From Prostheceraeus crozeri (lineage: Eukaryota; Platyhelminthes; Polycladida; Euryleptidae), in contig CAJQUW010011506.1 of NCBI GenBank assembly GCA_907163375.1, positions 124,001 through 188,000 of the forward strand: a stretch of DNA of 64,000 nucleotides, written 5' to 3'. Made by a program: the position numbers and the translations under genes. Below, piece after piece: positions 23,567 through 37,122 of the stretch (the first letter of the stretch is position 1; each line of letters opens with the position of its first letter). The notes beneath the pieces are model-generated. The model was not told the DNA's origin. It searched no databases and worked only from the letters and a program-made list of their open reading frames with translations.

Positions 23567-26204
23567 CATTATGTTCTGTATTTTTGCAATACCGGTGACA
23601 TGTTAAGTGTTTAGGTCGTGAACAGCAATGGAGAAATGTCCATGCATGAGTCGACGAGAAAGCTCAATGATTATTCATTATCATCTAAATCAATGAATGG
23701 ACGTACTTTACATTCTGGTTGATCTTAAGTTAAATTTGATCGACAACTCAGCATTCACAATGTTCAAGATATATGTTCGCAGAGCGAGAGGGTGGACTAA
23801 AAAGGCTCCTATCTACGCCCCGCTTTTGATCCTTTGAATTTATGAATGGGTGTGTAGATTTTATTAGTAAACCGTGGTTGATGATTTGATCACAACTAAA
23901 CACTAGGATGGTCAACAAAAATACAACCTAGAATGGTCAAAATAGAATTTTGATACCACAGATGTTTCACAGAATGCGTGTTCTCGTTGGGAAGAAAGAA
24001 CTGTTGCGATTCTATCCCTTTGCTTTCATTTACTATTTTGTGTTGCTTCAACTGTTTAGTATTGTATCTCTAAGCTACTGCATAGATCCATTTACCGTCA
24101 GTGTTGCAGTTAATATGCTTAATTTTACTTAGTTTATAAAATTATGCAGAGAAATTTAATTGCAGTACGCGTTTAGGATTTACAACAATATATTTTCAGC
24201 TGACTTTCTTTGGAATCGCAAGTACTGGTGCAATATTGCTTTATTCGGCAATATCGGAGAAAAAAAGTTGAGAGAATTCTATGCTTCTTCTTTAACCTGA
24301 AAACTTGTATAGAGGTAGGCATATCTTCTTTGAAGACAAATTTGCTTTGTCTGATACTTTTAAATCATTCAGAGTTAACTGTGCTTTTTATATTTCACTT
24401 CATCAAAGTCATCCAACCGCAAATGCATCAGTAAATCCTATTTCAATGGCATACTGGTTCGTCCACTGCAAGATAAAATGATGTAGCATCTTTCATCTAT
24501 AAACAGTTTCCATGTGTCGCATGCAGATCTTGCTCTTCCTAATATTGGTTCAGGTTTGAGTTTGAGCAGGTGCCATGTTTCACCGATCTTCGACTTCGGT
24601 AAGTGAGGTTTTGCAGTTTATGCCGTCTCTTACAAATATGTCTTTCGATGAATTTCATACGTCTTCCTATGATGTCACGGGGTTAGATTCTGCAATTAGC
24701 ATGACGCCCATTCTTCTTATCAACAAGTGATTTCCTAAATCGACAACTTTCTTCTCGCTATCTTGAATTCAGCAATCGCATGAAGCATCATACTTATGTT
24801 CTCATACACTGTACACCGACGATCATGACATTGAATGAGCATGCGTGTTGTTTTTCGTTTAAATCGGAAAACATTGAAGTTGTTCAAAAATGTAGATTCC
24901 GAATGAGTCAATTTTTCTACAATGTCTATTTTAACGTGAATTGTAGAATTGTGGTGAATTTCTCTAGTGGGAGCAGTGGCCTTTAATGTGTTGTTTAGGC
25001 AAATATAATTTTCTTTTGCTCATTACTGGTCTCCAAATTGTCATACGTGTTCATAGAAGATACCCTGTGTCGATTTAAAAAGGTTTCCCAATGTGTGTCA
25101 TTAGTAGCACGAGCAATAATTAAAATTACTAGCACAAGTTTATGTAGTTATGGACATCTAAAAGACGTACTTCAGTTTTTAGTGTGCCACTCGCAGGGGT
25201 TTTGTTAATTCTGTCTACCACTTGTGTAGTAGGTCATGCAGCGCAAAGTTTAAGATACAGTTCAAACTTAAAATATCCAGTCTAGGCAATCTATTACACT
25301 ATTGAAGCATTACGTAGTCAAACCTTTAGAACAGGGCACCAACATGTGACTTTGGGCCGTATTCAGCCTTACGACGGCTCTCCATCTGCGGCCTTCCATC
25401 GATGCGCACAATATCCGCTAATGAGTATAGATCGAGGGTAGCGGACAAGAATCTAAATGGTGTGACGCTTCTCTTCAGATTCAAGCAAATTTCAAAAACA
25501 AGCTAGTTATCGAATATCCCATTGTGTTTTGTCAGTTTTTCAATGTTATCGTTAGTAGGAAAGATGCTCGTATCTCTTCTGTAATATCTAACCTGAATAT
25601 TGTTCTTAATATCTTAATTCTTGTAATATCTGCTGTAATCTCTTAGGAAAATATGAAAGCTCCTGTTGTATTAGTTCTGCCTTGTTATTGTTTATTTGAA
25701 TAACAAGCTACTCGTTTATGCTCACTCTGATTGCTTATGTTGATATGTACATCATTCTGTAATTATATTAATGCAACTTAATACTATCAAAATCTTCAAT
25801 ATAAAGTTGTGTTAGTTGTAAATCATATTTAACATACATTGTGATATATCTTATTGGTAGAAATATTGTACTTCAATGAAAGCTGAAATCTAAGTGCGGC
25901 CCTTGCGATAAGTGATGGTTGGCTGCGGCCTGCATAGAAGAGTAGTCTGTGAAGCCCTGCTTTAGACTGGGGCCAAATCATTGAAGAATCGTCAATGAAG
26001 ATTACGTGGACGGACTGTAGTTGATTGCAATTCATACCTATTACATGCTTACACGTATGCTTTAAAAATGAAATGTGCATTGAGGAAGAGCAAAGGAAGC
26101 ATCCATGTAAATGAATCTAAATGATTGTAATTTTACTTGTCCATAGGTATGAAACGGATGGAAATGAAATGTCTGGAGTTACAGAAAATATCATTTCGTT
26201 TTAG
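23567..26204. other. Intergenic or upstream of the kinase gene
   Basis: Unique AT-rich sequence with only short open frames. The first non-coding exon and promoter of the kinase gene may lie here or further upstream. I could not identify them. Confidence 0.4.
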
Positions 26205-26582
26205 GTTGCGACGAACGGGAAGTGTACGATGTTGATGTCGTCATCAACTTCGACATCCCATGACACGTGCCAACCTACGAAGTTCCATGCTAAGTCTCAA
26301 GTTTCAATCGTCGAAACATTTTCAGCAGCTCAGAATACTGACGCTCTGCCTCTACGACTATCAATGGCTCCCAATGGCACCAGTAGAATCCGACGTAGCC
26401 TGCGTAAACCTCGCTCTCTTTCTGTCGATTTCCAAACAATTCAGACGAAACGCGAGAGGTTGGCGATAGAAGGAGTTTCATGCAAGGCAATTAAAGGCGC
26501 TGTTAAACATCTCTATTGTTTAGAAGATTTCGATATTGAAAAAGAACCTATTGGATGTGGGTTTTACGCTCTTGTTTACCGG
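26205..26582 (+). CDS. TESK: TESK-family protein kinase, first coding exon found (partial gene)
   Basis: Testis-specific-kinase-like (TESK) protein kinase of the LIMK/TESK group; family members phosphorylate Ser/Thr and Tyr and act on cofilin and the actin cytoskeleton. The first ATG is at 26229. The acceptor TTTTAG at 26199-26204 contains an in-frame TAG, so either 26205-26228 is 5' UTR or an earlier coding exon exists. Residues 1-118: a Ser/Thr- and Arg-rich leader to about 95, then DDF-like EDFDIEKEPIGCGFYALVYR, the glycine loop (Gly109, Gly111) in the TESK form GxGFxxxVY. The donor is CGG|GTAAGT, phase 0. Joining the six exons gives 307 residues without a stop. The C-lobe and tail are absent. 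Confidence 0.9.
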
Positions 26583-27839
26583 GTAAGTTTCAAGAGGTAA
26601 AAATTCACTTTGAAAGAGGAAAATTTGTGAACTGACTCAGCATTCATAAGCTGAGACGTCTGTTTATTTAACTCATATATAACTCATGGGCGCCCTCATT
26701 TGATAATATTGGCGACTGATATTTCATATTGCAGTTGATGGCTTGACACGGGAGGTTCACTAAGCAAAAAAGCAAAAAGACAACTCACTGTAGTAGGCCG
26801 AACGCTTTAATAAAATAGTGAATGTATCTCAATGGATCAGCTCGTGTTTGCGATTTAATTTCTGTTTGCACTTTCTTGTAAAGTCGGCTTCACGTAGACG
26901 TGTCGCTATTGTGAATTTGGCTAAGCAAGGATTTTAAGTTTAAAATTAGGTTTTTGGGATTTAAGTTAAAGTGCGCAAAAGTTTTTTCACTCATTATTTT
27001 AATTCGCACGCTCTGCCAACTCACTGATATTGTTCGATAGATTTAAGTGATTTTCATGCTCATAAAAGCGGATGTGAAAGGACGTGAGGTTTACCCTATT
27101 AAGAATCGTTACAGCATCTGCAAGGAAAGCAGTAAACTACAAAACGTCATTGCAATCGCGGCGATGATCAAGCTTATCACAAAGATTACAATCGTTGTGT
27201 TTTTTAAAACGAGTTGAAAACATTGACTAGACTTCTTATTAGGTTTACTGATTAAAGTAAATAATATTTATGTAAAAGTTCATTTACTTATTTTACGATT
27301 GCAGCTGTTACTGATGAAAGCAAGAGAGCATTTTACATTACTGCTTTAATTAAATGTAGTTTCTTTGCTGTTTTATCTTTTCAGCCTAATTCGCACCATA
27401 GCCTCTGTAATTCAAGCGAGTATGCAGACACTCAACTACATATGTTCCAAAATAGGACTAGAACACCTATCCCTGACGCGTCCCTGATTCGGCCCTAAGA
27501 TCAGAGTATATAAACCACTCCTCGCTCTTTTAGCCACATTTTACTACGCCTTGACGCTGACAGTGACCGTTGAAGCGTTGGCTTGTATAGGCGAAAGATG
27601 ATTAATGTGTGGTAGTCCCACTGAGATGGCATTGTTGGTGGCCACATCGCTGTGATCGCACATCCTCATTCTATGAATGAAAGCCGGATAGAGCTTTAGC
27701 AGGTTTCATGAATTTTGAAACCCGACTCGATCTGAGAGCCAACCGAACCCGAGGTCAGGTTCAAATTATTGTTAGAATTATTGCTTTATTAGAACCAACA
27801 TTGCTCGCTAAATTAGCGATGTCGGAATATATTTTGCAG
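26583..27839 (+). other. Kinase gene intron 1
   Basis: 1257 bases, GTAAGT donor, TTTTGCAG acceptor. A TATATAAA word at about 27507 followed by a pyrimidine-rich stretch could be a chance match to a promoter. Nothing else recognised. Confidence 0.85.
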
Positions 27840-27958
27840 GTTACTCACAAGGTGACGAAGCAAGAGATGGTATTGAAAATGAATCAGATGTCGTCGATTC
27901 GAGAGGCCTTGTTGGAAATTCAGACGTTGAATGAAATACAGCATCCAAATTTATTAAA
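27840..27958 (+). CDS. TESK: TESK-family kinase exon 2 (ATP-binding lysine, helix C)
   Basis: Residues 119-157 plus two bases of codon 158. It begins VTHKVTKQEMVLKMNQM: Lys131 in VLKMN is the ATP-anchoring lysine, and the string is very close to the VxHRxSGQVMVLKMN of vertebrate TESK1. Helix C follows, with Glu144 in ALLEIQTLNEIQHPN as the probable salt-bridge partner. The acceptor is TTTTGCAG and the donor AA|GTAAGT, phase 2. Confidence 0.95.
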
Positions 27959-30900
27959 GTAAGTTTTTTTCACTGATCTTGCACTGAATGTTATAGAAAA
28001 CGTGAAGCATTAGAGACCAGAAATTCACTCGAGACGTTTTGATATGTGATTACTGTCATCCCTCTCAATCCAATTTCTGTAGAAAAATGAAGATACATAA
28101 ACTGGTGGTAATTTTTTCAGTATATCAGTTGTATTCATCCATGTGAAACCTGTAGGCGATTTTCATGAAATTTTCCAGGATTTTTACCATTGTAGGTGCA
28201 GGTCACGAGATTCGTATTAAATCAATACCATATTCCTGTTCCATATACTTGCTGGTTGCTCTTCAAAAGTGGTGAAAACATGTTTCCTGTAGGGTATATC
28301 GATATCGTACTCCTAAAGATGGGTGTGGGGGTGAAAGTCAGCTTTGGTGGTCACAAAGACTTGCAAGCTTATGTAGGAAAGTTTTGAAGAATCATGCTAA
28401 ACCATGATGAGTCCTAAACCATCCTACAGCTATTTTTAGTAAAATTTCACTGAGTGAACTGCCTACTGCAACTTTCCAGATAGTAAAAATTGAGAAGCGA
28501 AAAACATAAGGAGGGAACATATATTAAGTACCAAGTAAGATAGAACTTTGACACAGGATAGAACTTTTGTCACATCCGATTGATTTAGTCAACTTCAATA
28601 AGCTGTGATATGCATGTAAGTAAATTGGAGAACTTGGGTTCTATCGTTTCCAGCCCAGGTTGGGCGAGTTTTATGAGGTTAGCCCAAGTGCACACATGAG
28701 AGCAGAAAATGCCATGTTATGTTTTACAGATGCTTCTTAACCTCATAAGCGTGTGCCACAGTGACATGTGAAAGTGGTATTCAAGAGTTTGTTGAACCTC
28801 TCTGTATGCTTGTTGTCCGCTTTTATCTTGCGTCACTGTTATCAACATTGGAGTGACGCAAAATACTTAGTTAATCTGTTTCGACAATATTTACTAAAAT
28901 CATGAGAGCCTTTGGAATGGTGATCGGAATTTCCACTCGTAAATCATTCATCAATTCTGTTATTGACAACGATGTTGAATTGAATTGTCATCAGATAAAG
29001 CTTTAACTTATTAAGCACTATGTCATGCAGATACTGCCATGCAGAAGTTCGATATGTTTCTATTTTTGGTAACATTATCGTATGATAGTTAATGCTGATT
29101 AAGATTTCGCGTTAAATTGCATAAAATGATTCGGTTAGGATTCCAAAAGTTCTGGAATTAAGCCAAGAAAATGTTTTGAACCAGTCGGCTTGCAAAACCC
29201 TGCACCAAATAAGCTAAGCTTTTTTAGTTACAATGTTAGTTTTTGCGTTAAGATGTAAATGTATTTCGCATTTTCGGATAAATGTTAAGCTAATCCCGGG
29301 GTCCTAATAGTTTTCAATCCCGGGATGTCGGGATTTTGCAAGCCCTAGTTCGGAGCCGTCAACATATTTTCTCATTCATTTTCTAGCGTTATATATTTGG
29401 ACTTAATAAGTGTAATATACGGAAGAATTATTCGGATGGTATTGCAACTGCGTTGTTAGGTGATTATGTTGTTATATTTTTCGCATTATTCATTACTTCC
29501 TCTCTACGATTGTGCACTCAATGCGTAAATCCTCAATTATCTGTTAGACTTGGAGCAATAATGTTAGCAAGTCTAAGAAGTGTTATAAAATCAACATATC
29601 AACAGTCACACTACTGTCAATCCAAGAAATGTTATTATTAGAATTAATCTTGAAGCATGTAGATATTTATAAATCACCTTTCGAGTCAAAACGTCGTCGA
29701 GTTCTTTCGCGATAGGAATGTTGTGTCTGAAAAATATGTTAAACAAATAATAGATGCATCACATTCAGCTTGAATGATTTCAAATGAGTTTTTTATATAA
29801 GTGTATTGCATATGAATGTTATGAACAATTTTAGGCAATTGAAAACACCTCCGCATTCTCCAACTTCTATTTGCGTCTTAAACAAAGACAATAATCCTAA
29901 AATACTTAACGGATAGTACCTCAAATATGCATCGGTATCAGATTCGATCAAATAGGTGCTTCGAGATGCAAAGTCGGCAGTGTAGTTAAAGTTAACATTT
30001 ATAGGGAGATAAGCAACGAAAAATCAGTTGAATTAGGTGTCCCGAGACGATTGCCGATTAAAAATGATGTGCAAGTGTTTCTTCTTCATCATTATGTGGA
30101 ACAGCGAATATCGCCGTTTCTCGTCCATTAGAAGCGCTCACATGGGTACAACTTCGAAACTAAATGAACAGACATGAGATGTGCCTCATCCAATATCTCA
30201 CCAATTATCTTAATTTGGAAATGCAAGTCAGATTTCTATGTATTTCTATGCAAGTCAGATTTCTATTTCTAATCAAAAAGTCATGAGATGCACATTGCCA
30301 AAAATATTTTGGACAAACATGAGATATGATAAAAGCAAATTTCATACATCAGCCAAAAGGAAGGCAAGGTTGAGAATATGCTGCGCATCGTTTATGACCG
30401 GAAATTTTCGGAAATAAATATTTCGTGTCGGAATGTAGTACTCTTGTAAGATAAAAATCATACAAAATTGTGCACAATATGTGTTTATGTTCTCAAATCA
30501 CTACTTGAAAAAACAGTAAGTTTAGGATGTAACGACATCTATTCAAAGTACAAACAGACATCCTGCTTGTGTTACTTTTGTCAAGCATAGTGAAGTTATG
30601 TCTAAGGCGTAATGCAGACATTTCGAGCAGAAGACCGCGACGTTAATAGAGACACAGCTTCGAAGTGGATTGAATTATTGGTTTCTTCGTGCTTTGAGCC
30701 TTGTAGATACAAAGCTGCTCGAATCTTATTTATTTCTCATCGTTGGGGATGAGAGCGATGGTAATTCGCCACTGATTAAGCAAGTTGTGAGCTCGTTGTA
30801 AGGAAATAACGCAATAACTGAAGTGAAGAAGTAAACGAAAAAACTGAAGTGAGATCCTTGTAATTCAATCCAATTCTTGTTCAATGGATGTAGATTGCGA

Positions 30901-32176
30901 TTCAAAATCGATAATAATCTAGAAGGTCCAATAGAGCTGCTCCACTTTGCAATGTATCCATTGGCAAAGGCACCGTAAGAATCAGTCATATGCATAAAAA
31001 TGGTAAATTCGCTGAAATTAGTCACACATACTTGCTGGTATACGCATTGACAAATAAATGTGCGGTACTAAAAATGATTGCATCATATCAAGTTTCTAGA
31101 TTTTTAGAATGAAGATAAATTGTCAGATACAGGCAGATGTTTTCCGATGATAATATTTTAGATAAAGATATCGAACATTTAATTTGATGCGCGTGTGTAA
31201 ATAATCATTGTTTTTAATTTGCAGTTTCATGTGTTGCAATCAAACTTCTCATCATTAATGCGCTTCTCATGCTCAATAAGCCTTAGCATAAAGTGTATTG
31301 ACAGAGATCAAGCTACTGTATATTTGCATAGCACTCTACCTAAATATACATTAGCCAATCTATGGAACAGGCAATAAGCCAGGAGCCGTTTGAGCAAATT
31401 TTTCAATGGTGCGGCTTATTACTAGTAGCTTGTGGCTTGCGTTGTGTGCCAGCTGTAATTACAGCTAATGTGTAGGTATTCTGAGATATGTGGCCAATAG
31501 CATATGACTTATCCTGTGTGCCTCCTGTCGAAGCGATGTAATGAGATTTTTGAAAAGTAGGAATGCGCTGCCACTTGTATAATTTGTGGCGCTCCTTGTG
31601 ACTGCAAAATTCACCCTATTTTCAATTGGCAGAGGTCATGCGGCAATTAAACTAGTGACCGACATGCTCTCCACAGACCATGTTATCCATAACTTGTCCC
31701 CGAAAACTTTGCCTCGCCACAGACATTGTGCAACTTCTGTAAAGTATCAGTTTTATTCATACAATCTATTGTATTCTATGAGATCACTCGTAAACATCTA
31801 ACTACATTTCTCTCTCATGTGAAAGCCTACCTTCCTTCTAGATTCGGCATATACGGGGATTTTTTTTAGTATGTAGAGACAACAACAAGTCTTTTCAACG
31901 AAGTAAAAAATTTCCGTATAGTACAGAATTTCCATGCATTTTGTGACCATAAGCCTACATTAATGTTTCATTGCTGATACTCAGTCATCAACCAACTGAA
32001 ATATTTTCAGGCTTGTGTTGAATTGACTTTTGTGATTTGAAAATAGTCTTCTGAATTACGCTGACAAGTTTGTTTGCAATAATAAATATTTTGGAGTGAT
32101 TTCATAATTGTAGAATTTAGGTTACCGGTCAGATCATTAGACTAGTCATTTCATTACCCCGCTTCTTTCATTACAG
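27959..32176 (+). other. Kinase gene intron 2
   Basis: 4.2 kb. Contains palindromic CCCGGG words around 29298-29335 and only short open frames. No gene recognised. Confidence 0.85.
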
Positions 32177-32225
32177 GTTCTACGGAGTGTGCGTTCATGG
32201 TGGCAAGCTCTGGTGTCTCACTGAG
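32177..32225 (+). CDS. TESK: TESK-family kinase exon 3 (49-base micro-exon)
   Basis: Its first base completes Lys158; residues 159-174 read FYGVCVHGGKLWCLTE, aligning with the FMGVCVHxGQLHALTE of TESK proteins (strands 4-5 and the gatekeeper region). Acceptor CATTACAG, donor GAG|GTAAGA, phase 0. Too short for open-frame scans but required to join exons 2 and 4. Confidence 0.95.
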
Positions 32226-32895
32226 GTAAGAATTGCGTGGAAGCTGATACCTGGTCTGTGGCCTGGCGATTATGCCATTCGGAGGCTTGACTGATTATGT
32301 CATTCCTGTTGAACTGACCACTGTCATTCATTCGTGACTATGTTTGGTCGCTAATCAGATTTCAGTGGCCGACATTTTATCAAAGTACATCATGGTATTG
32401 TGTTAATTAGATGATGGCTACGGGTAATTACCTCTATTTTGGAAGTGTCACTGTCATTTCAAACACCGAAGTGGTACAGGTGATGCAATATAAAATTGGG
32501 GAAGCAACCGATGTTGTGACGAAAAACAAATCAAATAGAAAAATCCGTTATCGGATTTTTTTCTCAACTGTAGGTTAGCACGTATCGCTTCTTCAATGGT
32601 TTCCACAACTTATGCTAATGAGCTTTGAACGGCAACCCTTTCTGAACCGTGCTGTATTCCTTGAAGCCCTTACTATGCTTCAATTAAAAGCATCCTGACT
32701 ATGGGAATATAATTCATGTGTCTGCTTTTCGCTAGTGATATCCGTTTTCCTTAACTCGCCGAACTTCAGATGAATAAAATTAATAATTTGAATTGAAATA
32801 TTTTAAGTAGATGTCATAAATTTTGATATGGATACCATCATTTTATCCATCGATAAAAAAAATCATCCATCGATGAAGTTATCAAAAGAATGAAA

Positions 32896-33068
32896 GTTTA
32901 ACCGATTTATTCAAATAAAACACGAAAAATTATTCAAATGTACCGTTGGCGTTTCTCCTTCTTTTTCTCAGCGAATGATAGAAAGTATGCTCACCACACC
33001 GTGAGCAGGCCGGGGTGGAACGTTTCTTATTTTAGAATTTGCCATGTTGTTTGAATAAATTCGTTTAA
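32896..33068. mobile_element. Small inverted-repeat element (MITE candidate)
   Basis: GTTTAACCGATTTATTCAAA at the left is matched in reverse by TTTGAATAAATTCGTTTAA at the right, about 170 bases overall. The centre also contains the short palindrome CACACCGTGAG. No coding content. Confidence 0.4.
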
Positions 33069-34155
33069 GAATGACTTTTACTTTGATCACATAGCATATG
33101 CCAAATATCATAAAAGAGAATGTTTTAAGGAGCACCTGACATCATCTGCCTCGACAAAGTCGGAATGCGAAATATTAGCGGAGCCTTAATGATAAAACAA
33201 GTATCCAAAGAAATTACTTTTCCGTAGTATTGATGCTGAGATGATTTACATCCTGATACTTACCTCGATAACTTGGCGCATGTGGTCTCTGGTCGCGGAA
33301 CGATGATAACTTAAGGATCACCTCTATAAGCTGATGCACTTGACAATCTTATCAGTCGATGGGGGTGATGGAATAAACTGATAATCGAAACATGCATGAA
33401 AATTAGGTCGAAAAGATGTTCCAATAAACACTTTTTTGTTTATTTATATTTCTCAACCGCAACCCAAAGTCGTTCTTTCTGTTGTTCAAATATGACAACA
33501 AGGTCTACTGAGGTTGAGATCATTCGCTTCACTGAACTGCTGTGAATTTCTGGAATCCCTAAAAGTGAAGTGTATGATACTGAATATTACGTAATCGATC
33601 AGAACTGCACTTCCGTTTGCGCACTTCCTAGGTCATGTTGTCTCGCATGATTCTGTAGTCGATTGCAGTATCCGTGATCATGCTAAAGGATGAGCGAAGA
33701 ATTCATGTAGTTGAGTTCAAGAACAAAACGCAGCTATGCTTTCGGTTGTGTGCAATTATTTATGGTGTGTGTCAAAAATATATCGTCATATAACATTCGT
33801 AAAACCTAATGAGCAGCGTATCTGTGTACAGCGCTTAGACATGTCACATCAAAAAACTTATTCAATGACAGCGCAATGGCAACTTTACTGACCTATGACC
33901 TCATTTCATTATATACAGGGTGTCAACTCGATCCTATATTCCTATATTTGTCCTATATTTCGTTGAAAGGTCCTTTTTTATCCTATATTTCTAAATTGAA
34001 AACCAATCATAATGGAGTTAAGGCATTTTTTCACGATTTATGTAAGTATTAATGAATGAATTGAGCCTTGATGTATAATTGCTCACATACTCGTACTTGT
34101 AGGATGAATGATATTATAAAAATTATTCTAATCGATGTTTGTATGCAAATATTGA

Positions 34156-34734
34156 AGATGTCATAACATCGTAAGCTGTAAATATGCCTTTGCTAAGGGA
34201 CTATCCGAGTATGGCGGCGATGTTGAGCAGCTAGTCGTGGACTTGTTCAGCTTGTTCAAATACTCTGCAGCAACAAGAGAAGATTTCAAAGAAATCCAAC
34301 TCGATTTGGAACTCGAAATTCAGATGTTCCATCAACATACTAACACACGCTGGTTGTCAATCGGTCCGAATATTCGACGGATCCTCGATCAATGGACTGG
34401 AATATGTCAATTCATTGATTCATTGCAGAAAGATTCGAAAAGCACTCCGAAGAGTATTGCCTTTAGAAGAACAGCCACGGCCCTTGGACCACTGAAGCAG
34501 GCAACACGTGTTCAGTTGCACTTTTTGGATTGTACTGTGAAGATCTTCGAAGAATTTTTGAGATCTTTTCAGTCAAAAGAGCCAATGGTTCATCGATTAT
34601 ATGATGATATGCTTAATAATTTTATTATAAATAATTATTTTGCTAATCTGCATTCTATGTTTAAAGAAAAATGCATTCCAACCGCGTTCATTATTCATAA
34701 GTCTTGTGAATACCATCAATTGATCCAAACTTAG
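34156..34734 (+). pseudogene. hAT-like (DUF4371-type) transposase fragment
   Basis: An open frame without a proper start begins after a TGA at 34153 and reads HNIVSCKYAFAKGLSEYGGD, then FKYSAATREDFKEIQ and MFHQHTNTRWLSIGPNIRRIL. The RWLS block and its surroundings resemble the central part of hAT-derived transposases common in invertebrates. Frame length is about 192 residues, against roughly 600 or more for a full protein; the N-terminal and most C-terminal parts are absent. Repeated CCTATATTT words lie just upstream at 33930-33990. Confidence 0.65.
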
Positions 34735-35229
34735 CAGGATAAATGAGAGTCTGCAACAGTATCGTATTTCTATTGCTTCACTGACTTAACTTGATGTTGA
34801 ATGCTGTGACTGCACCTCGATCGTATCGTTTGCCGTCTTGTATCTCACGGAGCTTGTGATTGCTAAGATAAAGTCATATCAAGAGGCTACTTGTACATTG
34901 AAGTTTATTTCTCATGCAAACACCAGTAGCATAACAAATATTCAATTCTGTCTGCAAGTTGTCGCGTTATTCTATTCGTTATTGTTGCTCATGATTGTAA
35001 AGTAAACGTTCTGACTAGCATAGTTGTTGTTGTACCCTCTTAAAAGGGCTATTGATATTCTGTATACGAATTCGAACTGAATTCTTGAGTGTTTTATCTA
35101 CCATACGTCTACATCCATCGTGTGAAATGTACAGAACACTGTGCAATAATTTCAGTCAATCGGTTAGCAATAGATATCTCAGTACGTGTATATGAAGAAG
35201 GTTTGTATAGAAATTATTTGTAATTTTGC

Positions 35230-35417
35230 GTGGTCTCCGTAGCATAGTGGTTAAGTGCTTGGCCTAGCGATCTGTTGGTCCAGAGGTCGAGCACCAAAAG
35301 TGTCACTAGAAGTCGACAGGAAAGGCATCCGGTCGAAAAGTAACACAAAGCTCCAGAAAAGTCTGACTATGTCAGCACCTTCAAAGCCCCAGCATGGAGG
35401 AGCAGTGACGTTAAGGC
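35230..35417 (+). mobile_element. tRNA-derived SINE, copy 2
   Basis: Begins GTGGTCTCCGTAGCATAGTG (A box TAGCATAGTGG), with the B-box-like GGTCGAGCACC, GGAAAGGCATCCGG in the body, and the end GTGACGTTAAGGC. The 63-residue frame across it is incidental. Confidence 0.8.
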
Positions 35418-35581
35418 GTCAATTTTTAATTATTATTTCCCTTTAAAAATTCATCTTAAAAATGAAAAATCAATTTTAAACAAACCGACAGAAAGACGAA
35501 GTTGATGTTTATATTAACATGAAATACTATATTGATAAAAAACAATTATAACAAAAGTATGAGATAAGGAAAAAGTCAAAT

Positions 35582-36223
35582 TCAGGAAGCTGCCTTAGCA
35601 CCGGCTAGATTAACACTAAGGGCGTTAGCCCTGGCAGTAGCGATGCCGATCTGCTGCTTCAGCCAAAATGTTTCTCGTGGCTCTCCTGTGGCCTCTGAAA
35701 TACGACTGCCGATGTTTTTGATGAAAAAATTAGTGCAGTTACCGTATACGCCGGACGTTTCTATGGCCACTGGTTCGAATTGGTATTGACCATTTAATTC
35801 TGCGTATTTGTGACGCTTTGATGCTTCTGTGGAAGTAGCTGCGGAACCGGTCTTCAATGACGAGTTAATTACATTGGATGCAGCAAAAGTGTTCACCCAA
35901 GTGAAATCCCAAACAGCCGACTTGCCGCATCGCAGTGGGAATGTAGTCATCCCATCAGCCCTCTTACCGTCACTTCGACTCAGGCCGACAGGCTCGGGAG
36001 CTGACGGGATCCCTGCACAAAGAAGAGCTCGGCGAAGTAGATCATTGACTTCGGAATGTCTTGGGGCTCTGCCAGAGTTGTAGCGGCAGGGCAAGGGATG
36101 CAGACCCAAACAGTCGACCATGCCTCCACAGCGGCACTTGTGTGGAAAGCAGACAACGGAGCCGAGTCTTGGGGCAACAGCAATAGTATTAACGTCAAAT
36201 AGGTTAAAAACTATGACGGTGCG
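35582..36223 (-). pseudogene. C-terminal fragment of a retrotransposon polyprotein (zinc knuckle plus PD-(D/E)XK-like region)
   Basis: The minus frame is open for about 213 residues with no start of its own. In order: VAPRLGSVVCFPHKCRCGG, then LGLHPLPCRYNSGRAPRHSE (a Cys-x-Cys...His-x4-Cys knuckle), AGIPSAPEPVGLSRSDGKRA with DGMTTFP, GKSAVWDFTWVNTFA, KRHKYAELNGQYQFEPVAIE and a GEPRETFW block. This order is typical of the C-terminus of non-LTR retrotransposon proteins in many invertebrates. The DG(x)n-WD-(x)n-KY pattern resembles a PD-(D/E)XK nuclease core; that reading is inference. No adjacent reverse transcriptase was found, so this is a truncated fragment. Confidence 0.6.
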
Positions 36224-37122
36224 CTAGCTGCACCTGTTCGCATCGGTGTACGCCGAAGCACATGATAAAGTAGAACCGACGCATAATTTGCTTCACGTTC
36301 TAGATTGTCCTTTGATAGTCAAGACTTCAAAATCTTGAAATTAAGTACTGTATCTTTTATAATAAATGTTCATATTTTCTAGAATTCAATGCAAATTTAG
36401 ACAGATTACAATCACTCAGACCTTGTAATTTGCCAATACTTTCAACATGCTTAACCGGTACGTCTCTACGATCGTTCCAATGGAATTCTTTAAAGCTGGT
36501 TGAAAATAAAATCTACAAGATAGTCAATGAAAAATTCCAAACAATTACAAAGGCTAACCTTATGTGTCAGTGGCGGACGGTTTTCAATTGATTCTTTAAA
36601 ATTATTGTGTGCATGTACAGAACACAATTCAGGAAGAGGTTGTTTTTGATTATATTTTCAAAATTCCTGAAAACATCAGGAAATTAGAAGGATTCGGAAC
36701 TAAGTTACGTCAGCCTACAAATTGTTATATAAGAGGATCAACATCTTGACACAACTCATCTTCAAGCAGTCTCTGTGATGTTGCAATGTTACCAGATGTC
36801 GAAAAAATCTTTCGGACAGAATGCTGGCAGTTGAAATGTTAAGATAGCCTACATCTTATTAAGAGGAGCAACAGGAGGGTGCGTATGAGATTCCGAAATT
36901 CTGAGATCGAGAGAATCAAGATTCAGTGGCTTAAAATGACTTCACGATCTTTAATCATCTATTTTTCGTCACTTTTCTCACATTTTTCTTAAAATAGGAA
37001 GTACATTCGTTGTTTAAAGATAAAGCTGTGATTTTCAGATAGTTTCATTTTCATGATGCATAAAATGTAGAAACTAAACTTTTGAATTGAAGTTTTCAGA
37101 TTTCAGAAGTTTTCAGAAGTTT

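Noticed and set aside
27500..27545. TATATAAA plus pyrimidine-rich sequence in kinase intron 1 as an alternative promoter
   Set aside because: Such words are frequent in AT-rich DNA and no transcript start or conserved motif supports it.
35255..35446. 63-residue frame similar to a frame at 62049-62330
   Set aside because: The similarity comes from two copies of the tRNA-derived SINE, read in the same frame; it is not a protein family.
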